Assembly (NCBI RefSeq): GCF_018784445.1
Contig: NZ_WQOH01000100.1
Coordinates: 1 to 64,000, forward strand
Origin: Gemmiger formicilis
GTDB lineage: Bacteria; Bacillota; Clostridia; Oscillospirales; Ruminococcaceae
Direction of reading: 5' to 3'
Length of the DNA: 64,000 nt
The translations under genes and the position numbers were made by a program. The notes below the pieces were generated by a model. The model did not search any database, was not told where the DNA came from, and saw nothing but the letters and a program-made list of their open reading frames with translations. Below are positions 1 through 8,598 of this stretch, piece by piece. Numbering within the stretch: the stretch's first letter is position 1; each line of letters begins with the position of its first letter.

Positions 1-35
1 GTGCTGTTACGAACATACCGTTCTGTGCCTGCCAT
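1..35 (-). CDS. Start of an unidentified ICE gene cut by the left edge
   Basis: Only eleven codons are visible (MAGTERYVRNS). The start is credible because AAGGAG lies seven bases before the ATG. A candidate promoter (TTGCTC, 16 bp, TATACT) sits upstream in the 95-bp gap after the DUF3846 gene, and a TTACAT-N7-ATGTAA palindrome at 47-65 lies between promoter and start, as an operator would. The order after MobC would suit a relaxase or accessory gene, but the residues seen do not identify one. Confidence 0.5.
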   Translation of the reverse strand, partial: MAGTERYVRNS

Positions 36-46
36 CGCTGCTCTCC

Positions 47-65
47 TTACATCAGTACAATGTAA
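47..65. promoter_or_regulatory. Palindrome in the leader of the left-edge gene
   Basis: TTACAT and ATGTAA are perfect inverted repeats around a 7-base centre, between the candidate -10 box and the ribosome binding site of the gene starting at 35. The position fits a repressor operator or a short leader hairpin. No protein partner can be named. Confidence 0.35.
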
Positions 66-130
66 GAATAGTATATCATGATTTTCAATAAGAGCAAAGC
101 CCATTTTAACGATTTTCCATACAAATGGAC

Positions 131-565
131 TTATCTCTCATCATGTTCATTTTCTTGTGTATCATGCTGATGTTCCTCTCCCCTGCATTTAGCATACAAT
201 TCTGGCGTGCATTTGAGAGTAATCGGCTTCGGATATAGCTCAAGGAAAATCAGGGGTGAGTGATATTTTTTCTCATATTTTGTAATTTGACTATCCGTTA
301 AACTTATCAGATCTTCGCCACCGTCTCCGCATATCAGAAACGGACCTGCGAAGAAATCCGTTGGACCATATAAGCGGTTCGGTGGTAATGGAAGCAGCTT
401 TCCTTCATCATTACAGATGATATAGGCATCCCTGTCCAATCTTACGCTTTCTATACTCCCACAAACATATTTTTGAAAAATTTCCAGCGTATTAGGTATC
501 TTGATTTCCTCTGGGTACTTACCCGGCTGCACATACAACACACGGATTTCTTCATTTTGATTCAT
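131..565 (-). CDS. DUF3846 domain protein
   Basis: 144 residues. The pattern of a beta-rich N-terminus (IRVLYVQPG), IPNTLE, then ICNDEGKLLPLPPNR, a GPFLICGD segment and SLTDSQI is that of DUF3846, a small protein common on Clostridia conjugative and mobilisable elements and of unknown function. The last residues are His/Glu-rich. AGGAGA stands eight bases before the ATG. It follows mobC by 16 bp and is probably co-transcribed with it. No catalytic motif is apparent, and whether it takes part in transfer is unknown. Confidence 0.8.
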   Translation of the reverse strand: MNQNEEIRVLYVQPGKYPEEIKIPNTLEIFQKYVCGSIESVRLDRDAYIICNDEGKLLPLPPNRLYGPTDFFAGPFLICGDGGEDLISLTDSQITKYEKKYHSPLIFLELYPKPITLKCTPELYAKCRGEEHQHDTQENEHDER

Positions 566-581
566 ATCGTCATTCTCCTAT

Positions 582-923
582 TCAATAAATTTTTCTCAAC
601 AGCTTAACCACACGTTCCAGATAGTCTGCTTTCAGTTCAAGAAATTCTCGGCGCAGCTGCTCTACATCATTGGTGTGAACCGACTTATTTTCATTGCAGC
701 GTTTTGCAATTTGGTTTATGCTGCCAGCGATGCGACCCATCGAAGCATTTAATTGTTTCAGATTGGAAAAGTCATAATGCCGTACCTCTCCATGCAAAAG
801 CATCTCTAAACCAAACGCCGAGAAATTTGTCATTTCAGCTTCAACCATCTTTGCTTCAACTAAGTGCCACTCCTCCTCCGTAAACCAGATGCGCTTCGGT
901 ATAGGACGTCTGCGATTCGCCAT
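582..923 (-). CDS. mobC: MobC-like relaxosome accessory protein
   Basis: 113 residues, the usual size for MobC. The N-terminus (MANRRRPIPKRIWFTEEEW) has the basic arm and 'FTEEE' of ribbon-helix-helix mobilisation proteins, and the centre (LKQLNASMGRIAGSINQIAKR) matches the conserved 'L..I..N.NQIA' helix of the family. Such proteins bind oriT and help the relaxase nick it. A cluster of inverted repeats lies directly upstream (941-1040), where oriT is often found. A GAGGAAGGTGA ribosome binding site precedes the ATG. The cognate relaxase is not in the window and is expected to the left. Confidence 0.85.
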   Translation of the reverse strand: MANRRRPIPKRIWFTEEEWHLVEAKMVEAEMTNFSAFGLEMLLHGEVRHYDFSNLKQLNASMGRIAGSINQIAKRCNENKSVHTNDVEQLRREFLELKADYLERVVKLLRKIY

Positions 924-940
924 AAAGTCACCTTCCTCTA

Positions 941-1040
941 TTGGGCTTGGGTTTGCCCAAAACGGGTTTCAGGGTGTCCCTGATCTGCATCTGTGGGACC
1001 CAGATGCAATGCTTGCTAACCGTCGCTCACGCTCCGGTTA
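941..1040. other. oriT: Candidate oriT: four stacked inverted repeats upstream of mobC
   Basis: Four non-overlapping inverted repeats occupy 100 bp between mobC and the preceding membrane-protein gene: TTGGGC/GCCCAA (941-946, 955-960); TCAGGG-TGT-CCCTGA (969-983); TGCATCTG/CAGATGCA (986-993, 1001-1008); and TAACCG/CGGTTA (1017-1022, 1035-1040). All arms are perfect. Position beside mobC in an ICE plus this density of hairpins is typical of a transfer origin. No nic site can be assigned from sequence alone. A transcription terminator is less likely because no T-run follows on the minus strand. Confidence 0.55.
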
Positions 1041-1052
1041 CCCCTGTGGGTC

Positions 1053-2027
1053 TCAACGGCGATGCTTGCGGCACACTGCAAAGAGCACCGCCCCCACAAG
1101 CACCACCGGCATAAAGTCCAGCAGCAAGGAAAGCAGATCAAGCTGCTTTTCCTGCTGCTTTACAGGTTGGGAAACAATCTCTGGCACTGTGGTCGGCTGC
1201 TGCGGTGCATCCGTATTTCTGTTGTTGAAGCTGTTCGCCGCCTGCACCGTGCTGTTTTGATCTCGGCTGGGCGTGTTCATCTCGCGGTCTGGATTGGCAG
1301 TGTCCGTCACCGTCAAATGAAAGTCCACACCGTTTTCAGTAGAGAGTTCATTCTGCTCACAGCTGAATTGGTAACGGTTTTCTGCATCACCAACAACATA
1401 AGCCGAAAGAAAAGCATATTTTCCGCTCAGTGCATTTGGTTCAACAGCGGCTAACCCATTCGATTCATAAAGCTCCAAATCATAGACATCATCAGTGTAC
1501 AAATTCTGCAAGTAAACTATCGCGTGTTGGGAAAAGCCAACCGGTGCGGTCAGGTATGCTCCTACTTGCGCCGGTTTTGGCTCATAGTTCTCTGGTGGCG
1601 TTTCCAGCGGTTGCAATGTGTAGTGACGTTGCTGGCCGGTCACGCTCTCATACCAGCTGCTGCCTGCCAGGGTATAAATCAGATCGTAGTGGTTTCCATC
1701 TTCCACTTGCAAAAATGTCGTTTGGTTGATTTCCTGCAAGGGATAATCCCCCAAGGTATCATACTGCACAGCAGCCGCGCAGTAATATTCTGACGGTGCA
1801 ACCGTCACCGTTGCCGTGTAGTTGTTCAGCCCATCCAGAACAATAACTGTTGATTCTGTATCAGATGGGCCATTGCCAAGTGTGACAATCACAGTGCGGT
1901 TCTGCAATTGTTGCGGCAAATCCTTGACCTCCACCGTTACAGTAGCAGCATCTTCTGCATAGACTTTTGTTGCTGTACAAAGTAAAAGCGCAAAAAGTAA
2001 TGCGAGAAATTTTCTCATAAAAAACAC
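1053..2027 (-). CDS. Secreted, C-terminally membrane-anchored protein of the transfer operon
   Basis: 324 residues: a signal peptide (residues 1-24, ending VYAED), a beta-rich extracellular part with no recognised domain, a Gln/Asn/Pro-rich stretch (about 235-285), and a single membrane helix near 296-318 followed by a basic RKHRR tail. It starts three bases after the NlpC/P60 gene stops, so the two are surely co-expressed. By position it corresponds to the CD1107-type proteins of related elements, but its sequence does not let me assign that family. A role at the cell surface during mating is an inference from topology and operon only. Confidence 0.7.
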   Translation of the reverse strand: MFFMRKFLALLFALLLCTATKVYAEDAATVTVEVKDLPQQLQNRTVIVTLGNGPSDTESTVIVLDGLNNYTATVTVAPSEYYCAAAVQYDTLGDYPLQEINQTTFLQVEDGNHYDLIYTLAGSSWYESVTGQQRHYTLQPLETPPENYEPKPAQVGAYLTAPVGFSQHAIVYLQNLYTDDVYDLELYESNGLAAVEPNALSGKYAFLSAYVVGDAENRYQFSCEQNELSTENGVDFHLTVTDTANPDREMNTPSRDQNSTVQAANSFNNRNTDAPQQPTTVPEIVSQPVKQQEKQLDLLSLLLDFMPVVLVGAVLFAVCRKHRR

Positions 2028-2030
2028 CTT

Positions 2031-4691
2031 TCAGAATCCCGCATAGCGGAAATAATAGCATGGTCTGCTCTCCATCCATGCGTTGGACATATTCACTGCA
2101 ACGCCATAGCCATAGCAGCACTCGATCCACACACCGCTGCCAAGTGCCATCTGAACGTGCCCCTGTTCGCCGCCAGAGGCATATACCACGCGCAGATCTC
2201 CCGGCTGGACTTCAGACGGGGAAATACTTACTAGGTCTGCTGCGTTCCGATAGGCGGCTGTGCTGCCTGCGGAAAAAGGCAGGTTCTGCGCCCAATAGCA
2301 ATATTGGACAAAGCTCGAACAATCCAGATTGATGCCCACGCTTGGATTGCCCGGCCCGCCGCGCAGCGAAGATGGCTGGGCATAGACAAACTTTCCTTGG
2401 CAGCTTAACGCAAAGGCGACCACCTGACCGCGTGCGGTCGTGGCGTCGATATTCAGGCTGGCAAATAGCTGCCGCAGTTCTTCCTCGGTCATGCCACTGC
2501 CGGTGGCGCGGCATTTTATGCCGTCCACAATCCCATACAGTTCTTCCCAGTCCATGCGATACAGAAGCGATGCCCATTCCACATTTCCATAAGCATCTTC
2601 ACCATCCTTATACCACCCCTGAAATCCGCTCGCGCCGTTGGGTAGCGTGATCGTTTTTGTATATCGGGCGGATACCGCATTACCGGCATACTCATTACCG
2701 TACTGATCCTGCTTAATGATTGTCCGGGTCAAAGTTCCTGCATCGCAGCTTTCAGCCAGCGCTTCGAGATTTCCTGTTCCGCCATCAGCACCGTTCGGGG
2801 CCTGAGTTTCCGGGTCTGTGTAGCGGTCATATCCTGTCAGATAAATCGTGCAGTCGAGATCGTAGTGGCCGTACTGCCCATCGTTCAACTCTCCGGGACA
2901 CCAAGGTATAGCGGTTGCATTGGAGAAAGTAACCTCGTAATCATCGGACACGGCATCCTCTCCCTCACCGGTCACAACAGTAAAAGTAACCGTCAGCTCG
3001 TCCGGAGTATAAAACCAGTCGTTCAGTTCGCCCTTGTACAAATTAGCGCTATCATCCAGCACAATATTGCCGGTGCAGTCTGCCGCATTGATTATCCCAT
3101 CAACAACAGCATGGTATTCTTCCGGTAAATCGGAAAGTTCAGAACCTGTTGCACCATCCGGGAAAATGAGCGGAAAAAAGACGGTCACATCATGTGTGCC
3201 GTCCTCTTTCCATATAGAATAGCTCTTATTTTCTGCATGACCCTCATTCCAGTGCCACTCTGCGGCGGCATCGTACTGCCCGCAGGCATCGTCACCCTCA
3301 CTGCAAGTATGGGTTTCAAGGCGATAATCCTTGATGGAAACTACCTCGCCTTCGCTGCGGTAACCGTTCACGCAGCCGCCATAGCTCATGCAGGAATAAG
3401 GAGCCGACTCTCGTGCAGTCACATCCAGACCATATTCTGTCAAAGCACGGCAGAATTTTGTAAAGGGCACATTGTCGCTGAAAGCAGACACAAGCTCCGA
3501 ACGCGGCCAATCCTGCTGGTAATATACTGTCGCCAAGGAAATAATCTCCGCCGTGTCATTGTAGATACCGTTTGCATAGTTCCAAGTAACACCATGCTGC
3601 AAATTATTGCTGCGCTGCCCGGTGAGGGAATCGTACCCATAGGGATTGCCATTGGGGTCAACATCATTCTGGAATGCCTGATAGACGCCCTCGGTAACCG
3701 CTGCATTTCGGTAATCGTTGATTTTCTGCACAAGCGTCTGAACGTCCTCAATACGATTCGCGCCAAACACAGAGGTAGACGTTGTGCCGCTCATCTGACC
3801 CAACAGGCTCACAATAATCAGGAACAGTAAAATAACCGCACTAATCAGGATTACTTTTCCCATAGCAATCAGATTTCGCAGTGGGTGCAGAACCACTTTG
3901 GTTATCTTTTTCAGAACATTCCCGGTATTGGTAGCAGCCTCTTTGACCTTTCCCGGAACACTGCTGGTGAAATCATCCGTTGAAACCTGAAATGAAGATA
4001 GGTACTGCTCTGTACTGCGTAGGGTAGCACCACCAATTTTTACAACAGATTTTCCTCCTTGCAGGCGCAGTACCTGCCCACCGGCTTTCAATGCTTCCTT
4101 CGCATTGATCGTTTCATCTTTCAGGTCTTTCAGGATATTGCCAGCTTGTTTGCCGATTACAAAAGCGCTGTCCGCTGCTGCGGCCATGATATTACCTTCC
4201 ACAACAGTCTGCTCTACTGCCATGTGCAGCCCTGCATTTTGAACGGCATCCGTATCGAAGTCATCGTGATAATTCAAAGCGCTGGCTCCGGCTTGCAGCG
4301 GACTTTCTATTTTATCCACAACCCGGTATGCAGGAGCTTTATAGTGACCGTTCTTGTGCTGGCTGCGCAGCAAATCATAATAGGCGCTTGTACGACTGGA
4401 GCGCGGTGTGTTTGTGCCGGTGATAGTATTCTTATTACCTCCAGCAGAATCATGCAGGATTCCGGATGTGTCACCGGCACCGACATCATCGGACATTCCT
4501 GTATCAGATAGCGCGTCTGGTTCAGAGTCCAGACGACTGGACTGGTCTTTATTTGGCCCCATTTTTGCATCAAGCAGAAGGTCTTTTCCCGTATGCGGCA
4601 TACCGAATTGAGTCTGAATGTTCGCTACAATATCCTCTTCTGTTCGAAAGAGTTCCTTCTGCTTATTCGTTTGCGTGAATAGTTCTGACAT
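2031..4691 (-). CDS. Conjugative NlpC/P60 cell-wall hydrolase, CD1108-type
   Basis: 886 residues. The first 290 are polar and cytosolic, then one membrane helix (about 275-300, KVILISAVILLFLIIVSLL), then an extracytoplasmic region, and a C-terminal NlpC/P60 peptidase. The catalytic Cys is C791 in NLDCSSF and the His is H845 in EQGHVQM; the third polar residue may be E857. Such VirB1-like enzymes cut peptide cross-links in peptidoglycan to let the type IV secretion channel through. The gene lies 23 bp after virB4, the usual place. No second lytic domain (lysozyme or SLT) is recognisable, in contrast to two-domain relatives such as Tn916 Orf14. Confidence 0.88.
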   Translation of the reverse strand: MSELFTQTNKQKELFRTEEDIVANIQTQFGMPHTGKDLLLDAKMGPNKDQSSRLDSEPDALSDTGMSDDVGAGDTSGILHDSAGGNKNTITGTNTPRSSRTSAYYDLLRSQHKNGHYKAPAYRVVDKIESPLQAGASALNYHDDFDTDAVQNAGLHMAVEQTVVEGNIMAAAADSAFVIGKQAGNILKDLKDETINAKEALKAGGQVLRLQGGKSVVKIGGATLRSTEQYLSSFQVSTDDFTSSVPGKVKEAATNTGNVLKKITKVVLHPLRNLIAMGKVILISAVILLFLIIVSLLGQMSGTTSTSVFGANRIEDVQTLVQKINDYRNAAVTEGVYQAFQNDVDPNGNPYGYDSLTGQRSNNLQHGVTWNYANGIYNDTAEIISLATVYYQQDWPRSELVSAFSDNVPFTKFCRALTEYGLDVTARESAPYSCMSYGGCVNGYRSEGEVVSIKDYRLETHTCSEGDDACGQYDAAAEWHWNEGHAENKSYSIWKEDGTHDVTVFFPLIFPDGATGSELSDLPEEYHAVVDGIINAADCTGNIVLDDSANLYKGELNDWFYTPDELTVTFTVVTGEGEDAVSDDYEVTFSNATAIPWCPGELNDGQYGHYDLDCTIYLTGYDRYTDPETQAPNGADGGTGNLEALAESCDAGTLTRTIIKQDQYGNEYAGNAVSARYTKTITLPNGASGFQGWYKDGEDAYGNVEWASLLYRMDWEELYGIVDGIKCRATGSGMTEEELRQLFASLNIDATTARGQVVAFALSCQGKFVYAQPSSLRGGPGNPSVGINLDCSSFVQYCYWAQNLPFSAGSTAAYRNAADLVSISPSEVQPGDLRVVYASGGEQGHVQMALGSGVWIECCYGYGVAVNMSNAWMESRPCYYFRYAGF

Positions 4692-4714
4692 TTCATAACC
4701 CCTACAATCCCGGC

Positions 4715-7201
4715 TTATTTCTTGCGGTTAGGATTCGTATCCATCAGACGGAACAGCTCAGTGTCCTGCGGGAAAGTATTGTTGAAAGGCACCACTACTT
4801 TATCTGCAATCAGCAGACCGCTGCCAACCTCGGCATTTTCAATATACCGCTTTTCTTCATCGGAGATATGAAGCAGCCGTGCAATGTCGTTCGCATCGTC
4901 CGGGGCCTGATTCAGCAGCTTGATATAGCCGCAGTCGGACAGCATACGCCGAGCATCCTCGTTGTTCAGCACAGAGCGAACGTGTTGGGTAATGGAAGTC
5001 AGGATGGCACCCCACTTACGGGCACGGCTGGAAAGCTCGAAGTAGTAGTTCGTGCAGGCGCTGTTGCCCAGCAGGAGCTGGAACTCATCGGTGAAAATCC
5101 AAGTGCGGCGTCCCAGCACGCGGTTTCGGGTGATGCGGTTCCAAATCTGGTCCAGTACCGTCATCATGCCGATGGACTGCATACTTTTGCCCAGTTTCAC
5201 GTTATTAAAACAGATGCAGTGGTTCTGCAAATCCACGTTTGTCTGGTGGGCAAACAGGTCCATTGTGCCATCCACATACATACTCAACGCCATCGTAAGC
5301 GCTTTTGCCTGCGGGCCCTGCAAAGACAAATTATTGTAAAAATCATGCAGCGAGGGCATCTGCTCACGCTCCGGATGCAGCAAATATTTCTGGTAGGTAA
5401 TCAGCGCTGCGCGGTCCACAAGACTGCACTCTTGGGCGCTCAGCTCTTTGCTGTTCAAAACCAGTTGGCAGAAATCCCGCAGGAACTGGCTTTTCAGCTG
5501 GATAGGATTACCTTCATCGCCGTAATCTTCCGAAATATCCATCGGATTGATATGAGATTTGCTCGATGCCGAGATTTCAATCACTTCACCGCCAAAAGCC
5601 TCGACCAGCCGCGCATATTCATTTTCCGGGTCGATGATAACCAGATCGTCCTCCGGCCAGCGCAGCATGATACCTGCCATCATCTGCATAACAGCAAAGG
5701 ATTTGCCGAAGCCGGTCATGCCCAGCACCATACCAGCCGGAGCAGGCAGCAGTTTTCGGTTGACCATAATCAGATTTTTACTGCGGGCGTTGGTGCCCTC
5801 ATACAGTCCACCGGGTTGGAACAGTTCCTGCGTAGTAAACGGCACATAGATAGCGGTATTCACTGTCAGGAGAGTGCGCTCCAGCGCCAGCCATTTCTTT
5901 CCAAGTGGTAAAACGCTGTTCATGGCAGCGCACTGCTCAAAGGGAATCGGGCTGAACCGGCACGTCTGCTGCTGCACAGTATTGCAGATTTGCTGCACAC
6001 GCTCGTCCAGTTCGGCATTGTTGCGGCCATAGGTGTGGATCAGGATGCAGACCTTGAAAATCTTTTGGTTATAATTGTGTAGGTTATCCAGCAGCTCCTC
6101 GGCATCCTCGATTTGGTTGGTCAGTTCATATCGCACGCCCATGTAGGCGGGCAGGTTCATGCGCACAGCATTGACCATGCCATCGCCCTTTTCTTTCTGC
6201 ATATAAGCCAACTGCTTTTGAACCTGTTCGACGGCTTCGCGCTGCTCGACGGCATCTACATGAATGGAAATTGCATTATCAAAGTCTAAGTCACTGAGCA
6301 GCGAAAGCAGGTTGTCTTTCATCTGCGGGGCAATATCCCGCAGATACAGCACCTTGCCATAATACTCGCCAAACTGGTAGCGGTCATTGTACACAGCACG
6401 GGAATCATCATGCTCCGGCTTCCAGTTGTAACCACTGGGCGCAATAAAATCCTTTGTCGTAAGGGAATCTTCTGCCAGCAGCCAATCATAAGAAAATCCC
6501 ATAACCTCTTCCGGGCGGGTAATACCATGCAGCAGGTTCAGGCGCTCGATACCGGAGAGCCTGCGTACAGTGCTGCCCATGCGCTTGAACAGGTTTTGGA
6601 TGTCCTCGGCGCGTTTGAGGAGTCGAACCTGCGCTTTTCGGTAATCATCCTCATGCAAACTAATGGTAATGTACTTTTCCCGGATCAGTCCGTTTTGCCC
6701 TTGCAGCGCTTTTTCCGATATGACGCGGTTCATTTCCTCGCTGTACCGGTCGCGGCTGTCACCACGCAGCGGCAGAAACGTGTCGCGGCGGAACTCCGCT
6801 TCATCCACGCGCCGGGTCACAAGACTGATTTGCAGATGCGTGTCTGGGTCAAAATAGTTCAGGAATTCACTGTATTGGGTAAAAAGACTTTTCTGCTCCT
6901 CCTGCCGCGCCAGCTGAAAATTGACATCCGTGAATGCCATTGTCATGGAGAAAAGCCCCGGTTCCACCTCACAGATGCCGCTTTCGTACATACGCTCATA
7001 TTGCAGACAGTCCGCAGCCTTCTCAGGCGCACGGCGCTTCTTAATGCTGCGGGCGCTCTGCGCGGCATTCATTTCGGATTGTTTTGCGGATCTGCGCAGC
7101 TGCTTTGACCGCTGCTTTCCTTCCTTTGCGCGCTGCTTTTTCGTCTCGGCGGCAATAGGTTTCACATTCGACACTTCTGCGAGTTCTTTTCTTTTGAACA
7201 T
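4715..7201 (-). CDS. virB4: VirB4-like conjugation ATPase
   Basis: 828 residues from the ATG at 7201, preceded by AAGGAGAGTCGAA; an upstream in-frame ATG at 7240 lacks a binding site. A Lys/Arg-rich N-terminal tail (about 70 residues) is followed by the VirB4/CagE domain and a RecA-like ATPase. Walker A is GMTGFGKS with Lys500, and Walker B is TWIFTDEF with Asp705. It powers assembly and substrate transport through the type IV secretion channel at the inner face of the membrane. The first 161 bases overlap the end of the PrgI gene in another frame, which is unusual. Confidence 0.95.
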   Translation of the reverse strand: MFKRKELAEVSNVKPIAAETKKQRAKEGKQRSKQLRRSAKQSEMNAAQSARSIKKRRAPEKAADCLQYERMYESGICEVEPGLFSMTMAFTDVNFQLARQEEQKSLFTQYSEFLNYFDPDTHLQISLVTRRVDEAEFRRDTFLPLRGDSRDRYSEEMNRVISEKALQGQNGLIREKYITISLHEDDYRKAQVRLLKRAEDIQNLFKRMGSTVRRLSGIERLNLLHGITRPEEVMGFSYDWLLAEDSLTTKDFIAPSGYNWKPEHDDSRAVYNDRYQFGEYYGKVLYLRDIAPQMKDNLLSLLSDLDFDNAISIHVDAVEQREAVEQVQKQLAYMQKEKGDGMVNAVRMNLPAYMGVRYELTNQIEDAEELLDNLHNYNQKIFKVCILIHTYGRNNAELDERVQQICNTVQQQTCRFSPIPFEQCAAMNSVLPLGKKWLALERTLLTVNTAIYVPFTTQELFQPGGLYEGTNARSKNLIMVNRKLLPAPAGMVLGMTGFGKSFAVMQMMAGIMLRWPEDDLVIIDPENEYARLVEAFGGEVIEISASSKSHINPMDISEDYGDEGNPIQLKSQFLRDFCQLVLNSKELSAQECSLVDRAALITYQKYLLHPEREQMPSLHDFYNNLSLQGPQAKALTMALSMYVDGTMDLFAHQTNVDLQNHCICFNNVKLGKSMQSIGMMTVLDQIWNRITRNRVLGRRTWIFTDEFQLLLGNSACTNYYFELSSRARKWGAILTSITQHVRSVLNNEDARRMLSDCGYIKLLNQAPDDANDIARLLHISDEEKRYIENAEVGSGLLIADKVVVPFNNTFPQDTELFRLMDTNPNRKK

Positions 7202-7514
7202 TTCGACTCTCCTTATAGGGGCGGATCGGCACCGCTGCATTTTCGCTGTGCCATGCCCAGTAAATTTTCACGAGCTTTTCAAACGGATAACCGTCACGGT
7301 GGATAAAGCCCAACCCCAAAAAAGGCAGCACCTCCACCATGACGATATAAGAAACGACCTGCATATCCATCCGCAGCCAGTGCAGACAGACAAAGCAGGT
7401 CGCAATCGCCAGCACCGCAGCCGCAGCAAAGCAGGCCAGCTGGCGGAGAGATAGCCCCAAGAAGAACTTTTCTCTGTACTCTGTGATTTCGAGGTTTGTT
7501 TTTGTGGCAATCAT
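7041..7514 (-). CDS. PrgI family inner-membrane transfer protein
   Basis: 157 residues. The opening ITEYREKFFLGLSLRQL is the hallmark of PrgI/VirB3-like proteins of Gram-positive type IV secretion. Two membrane helices follow (about 27-45 and 52-72). The partner is VirB4, encoded next. GGAGA lies ten bases before the ATG. The last 53 residues (very Lys/Arg-rich) are encoded in the stretch that also encodes the basic N-terminus of VirB4 in another frame. The tail is longer than I recall for the family, so either it is overprinted or the true end was moved by an old frameshift. Confidence 0.82.
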   Translation of the reverse strand: MIATKTNLEITEYREKFFLGLSLRQLACFAAAAVLAIATCFVCLHWLRMDMQVVSYIVMVEVLPFLGLGFIHRDGYPFEKLVKIYWAWHSENAAVPIRPYKESRNVQKKRTRRSVECETYCRRDEKAARKGRKAAVKAAAQIRKTIRNECRAERPQH

Positions 7515-7537
7515 AGCTTTTCAATCTCCAAATGGTA

Positions 7538-8362
7538 TTAGGTCATTGCATTGGTAATGGCTTTCGTGAACTTTCCGCTCATAAACACTGCCACCAGCAG
7601 GATCACCGACTGCCCCAGCATTGCCCACGCTTGCTCCGTGATGCTGCCACCGGTGCCCAGCGAACCGGCCAGTGCTGGATAAAAGCCAATAACCAGATAC
7701 AGCACCGCGCCCTGCAAGGCAACCGCGAGGTAGGATTTGAGGAAGTTCACTGCAATACCGTGCAGCTCCTGATAGCAGAGTGTGGCTATGGACAGCGATG
7801 CCATCGCATTGTAGACATACAACTCTATAAACCGCGCAGCCACAATGGTGTTGACCACGATGTTCACAATGCGCAGCATCCAGCCCACGACCATCAGCTC
7901 CAACGCCACCGGCATGTTGCCAATGCCGCCCGGCAGCGCGGCGATGGCATTTTCAATGTCAACGGTCGTATTGACCTCGCCACTGCCGACATAACCGGAT
8001 ATGCCCGTAGTCACGGTGGATGCGATTTCAAAGAGTGCGTTCAGGATTTCCGTTGTATGTACTACCGCCCACCGGCAAACAACAATTTTCAGCATGACCA
8101 GCGCAATCTGCTGGATCGTAAAAGCGTTGTTGCTGCCGTTCATGGCAATGCGCTGGGTGGCATTGTACAACTCCAGAATCATAAAAAGCGCCAGCAGGGT
8201 CAGCGCCACCGGCATGACCACGCCGGTGCTTATGCTGTCGGCATAGCCCGCCAAGGTGCTGTTCCAGTCTGTCAGGCTGCTGAGTAAACCGGAATTTTGC
8301 CCCATAGAGTTGACCGTGGCAGAAATGCCCTCCAACTGGCTGCGTATTGTATCTTCAAAAAT
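7538..8362 (-). CDS. VirB6/TrbL-like channel protein, CD1112-type, with an apparent ATT start
   Basis: 274 residues if begun at ATT 8362. A perfect AGGAGG (8371-8376 on the plus strand as CCTCCT) lies eight bases before that ATT, directly after the Maff2 stop, and the following residues (IFEDTIRSQLEGI) look like the start of the family. There is no ATG, GTG or TTG with a binding site nearby; the first in-frame ATG is at 8305 and would lose the N-terminal amphipathic stretch. Six or so hydrophobic segments run from about residue 50 to the end. The protein should form part of the membrane channel for DNA transfer. Confidence 0.85.
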   Translation of the reverse strand: MFEDTIRSQLEGISATVNSMGQNSGLLSSLTDWNSTLAGYADSISTGVVMPVALTLLALFMILELYNATQRIAMNGSNNAFTIQQIALVMLKIVVCRWAVVHTTEILNALFEIASTVTTGISGYVGSGEVNTTVDIENAIAALPGGIGNMPVALELMVVGWMLRIVNIVVNTIVAARFIELYVYNAMASLSIATLCYQELHGIAVNFLKSYLAVALQGAVLYLVIGFYPALAGSLGTGGSITEQAWAMLGQSVILLVAVFMSGKFTKAITNAMT

Positions 8363-8376
8363 AGCGCAGCCCTCCT

Positions 8377-8583
8377 TTACCCGACTGTCAGCGTGCCAAA
8401 GTAGGTGGCAACCGCAATAATCAGCACACCGCCTGCCATTGCCCATGCACCACTGCTGATACCGGGACCGTTGTGGTCCTTCAGGTTGGTGCCCAGCGTT
8501 ACCGCGCCGAACAGCAGCAGGAGGCCACCGGCAAAGGTGACGACATTCGAGATGAGGGTCGTAATCGTAGATACCATTTCCAT
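8377..8583 (-). CDS. Maff2 family small membrane protein
   Basis: 68 residues with two hydrophobic segments separated by a short loop (NLKDHNGPG), followed by SGAWAMAGGVLIIAVATYF. This is the Maff2 family, found between virD4 and the VirB6-like gene in Clostridia conjugative elements; its pilin-like size suggests a VirB2 role, which is an inference. An overlapping ATG seven bases upstream (8590) opens another frame that runs into the next gene; the Maff2 frame starting at 8583 is the one with family similarity. Confidence 0.85.
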   Translation of the reverse strand: MEMVSTITTLISNVVTFAGGLLLLFGAVTLGTNLKDHNGPGISSGAWAMAGGVLIIAVATYFGTLTVG

Positions 8584-8598
8584 TGTTCATTTCTCCGT

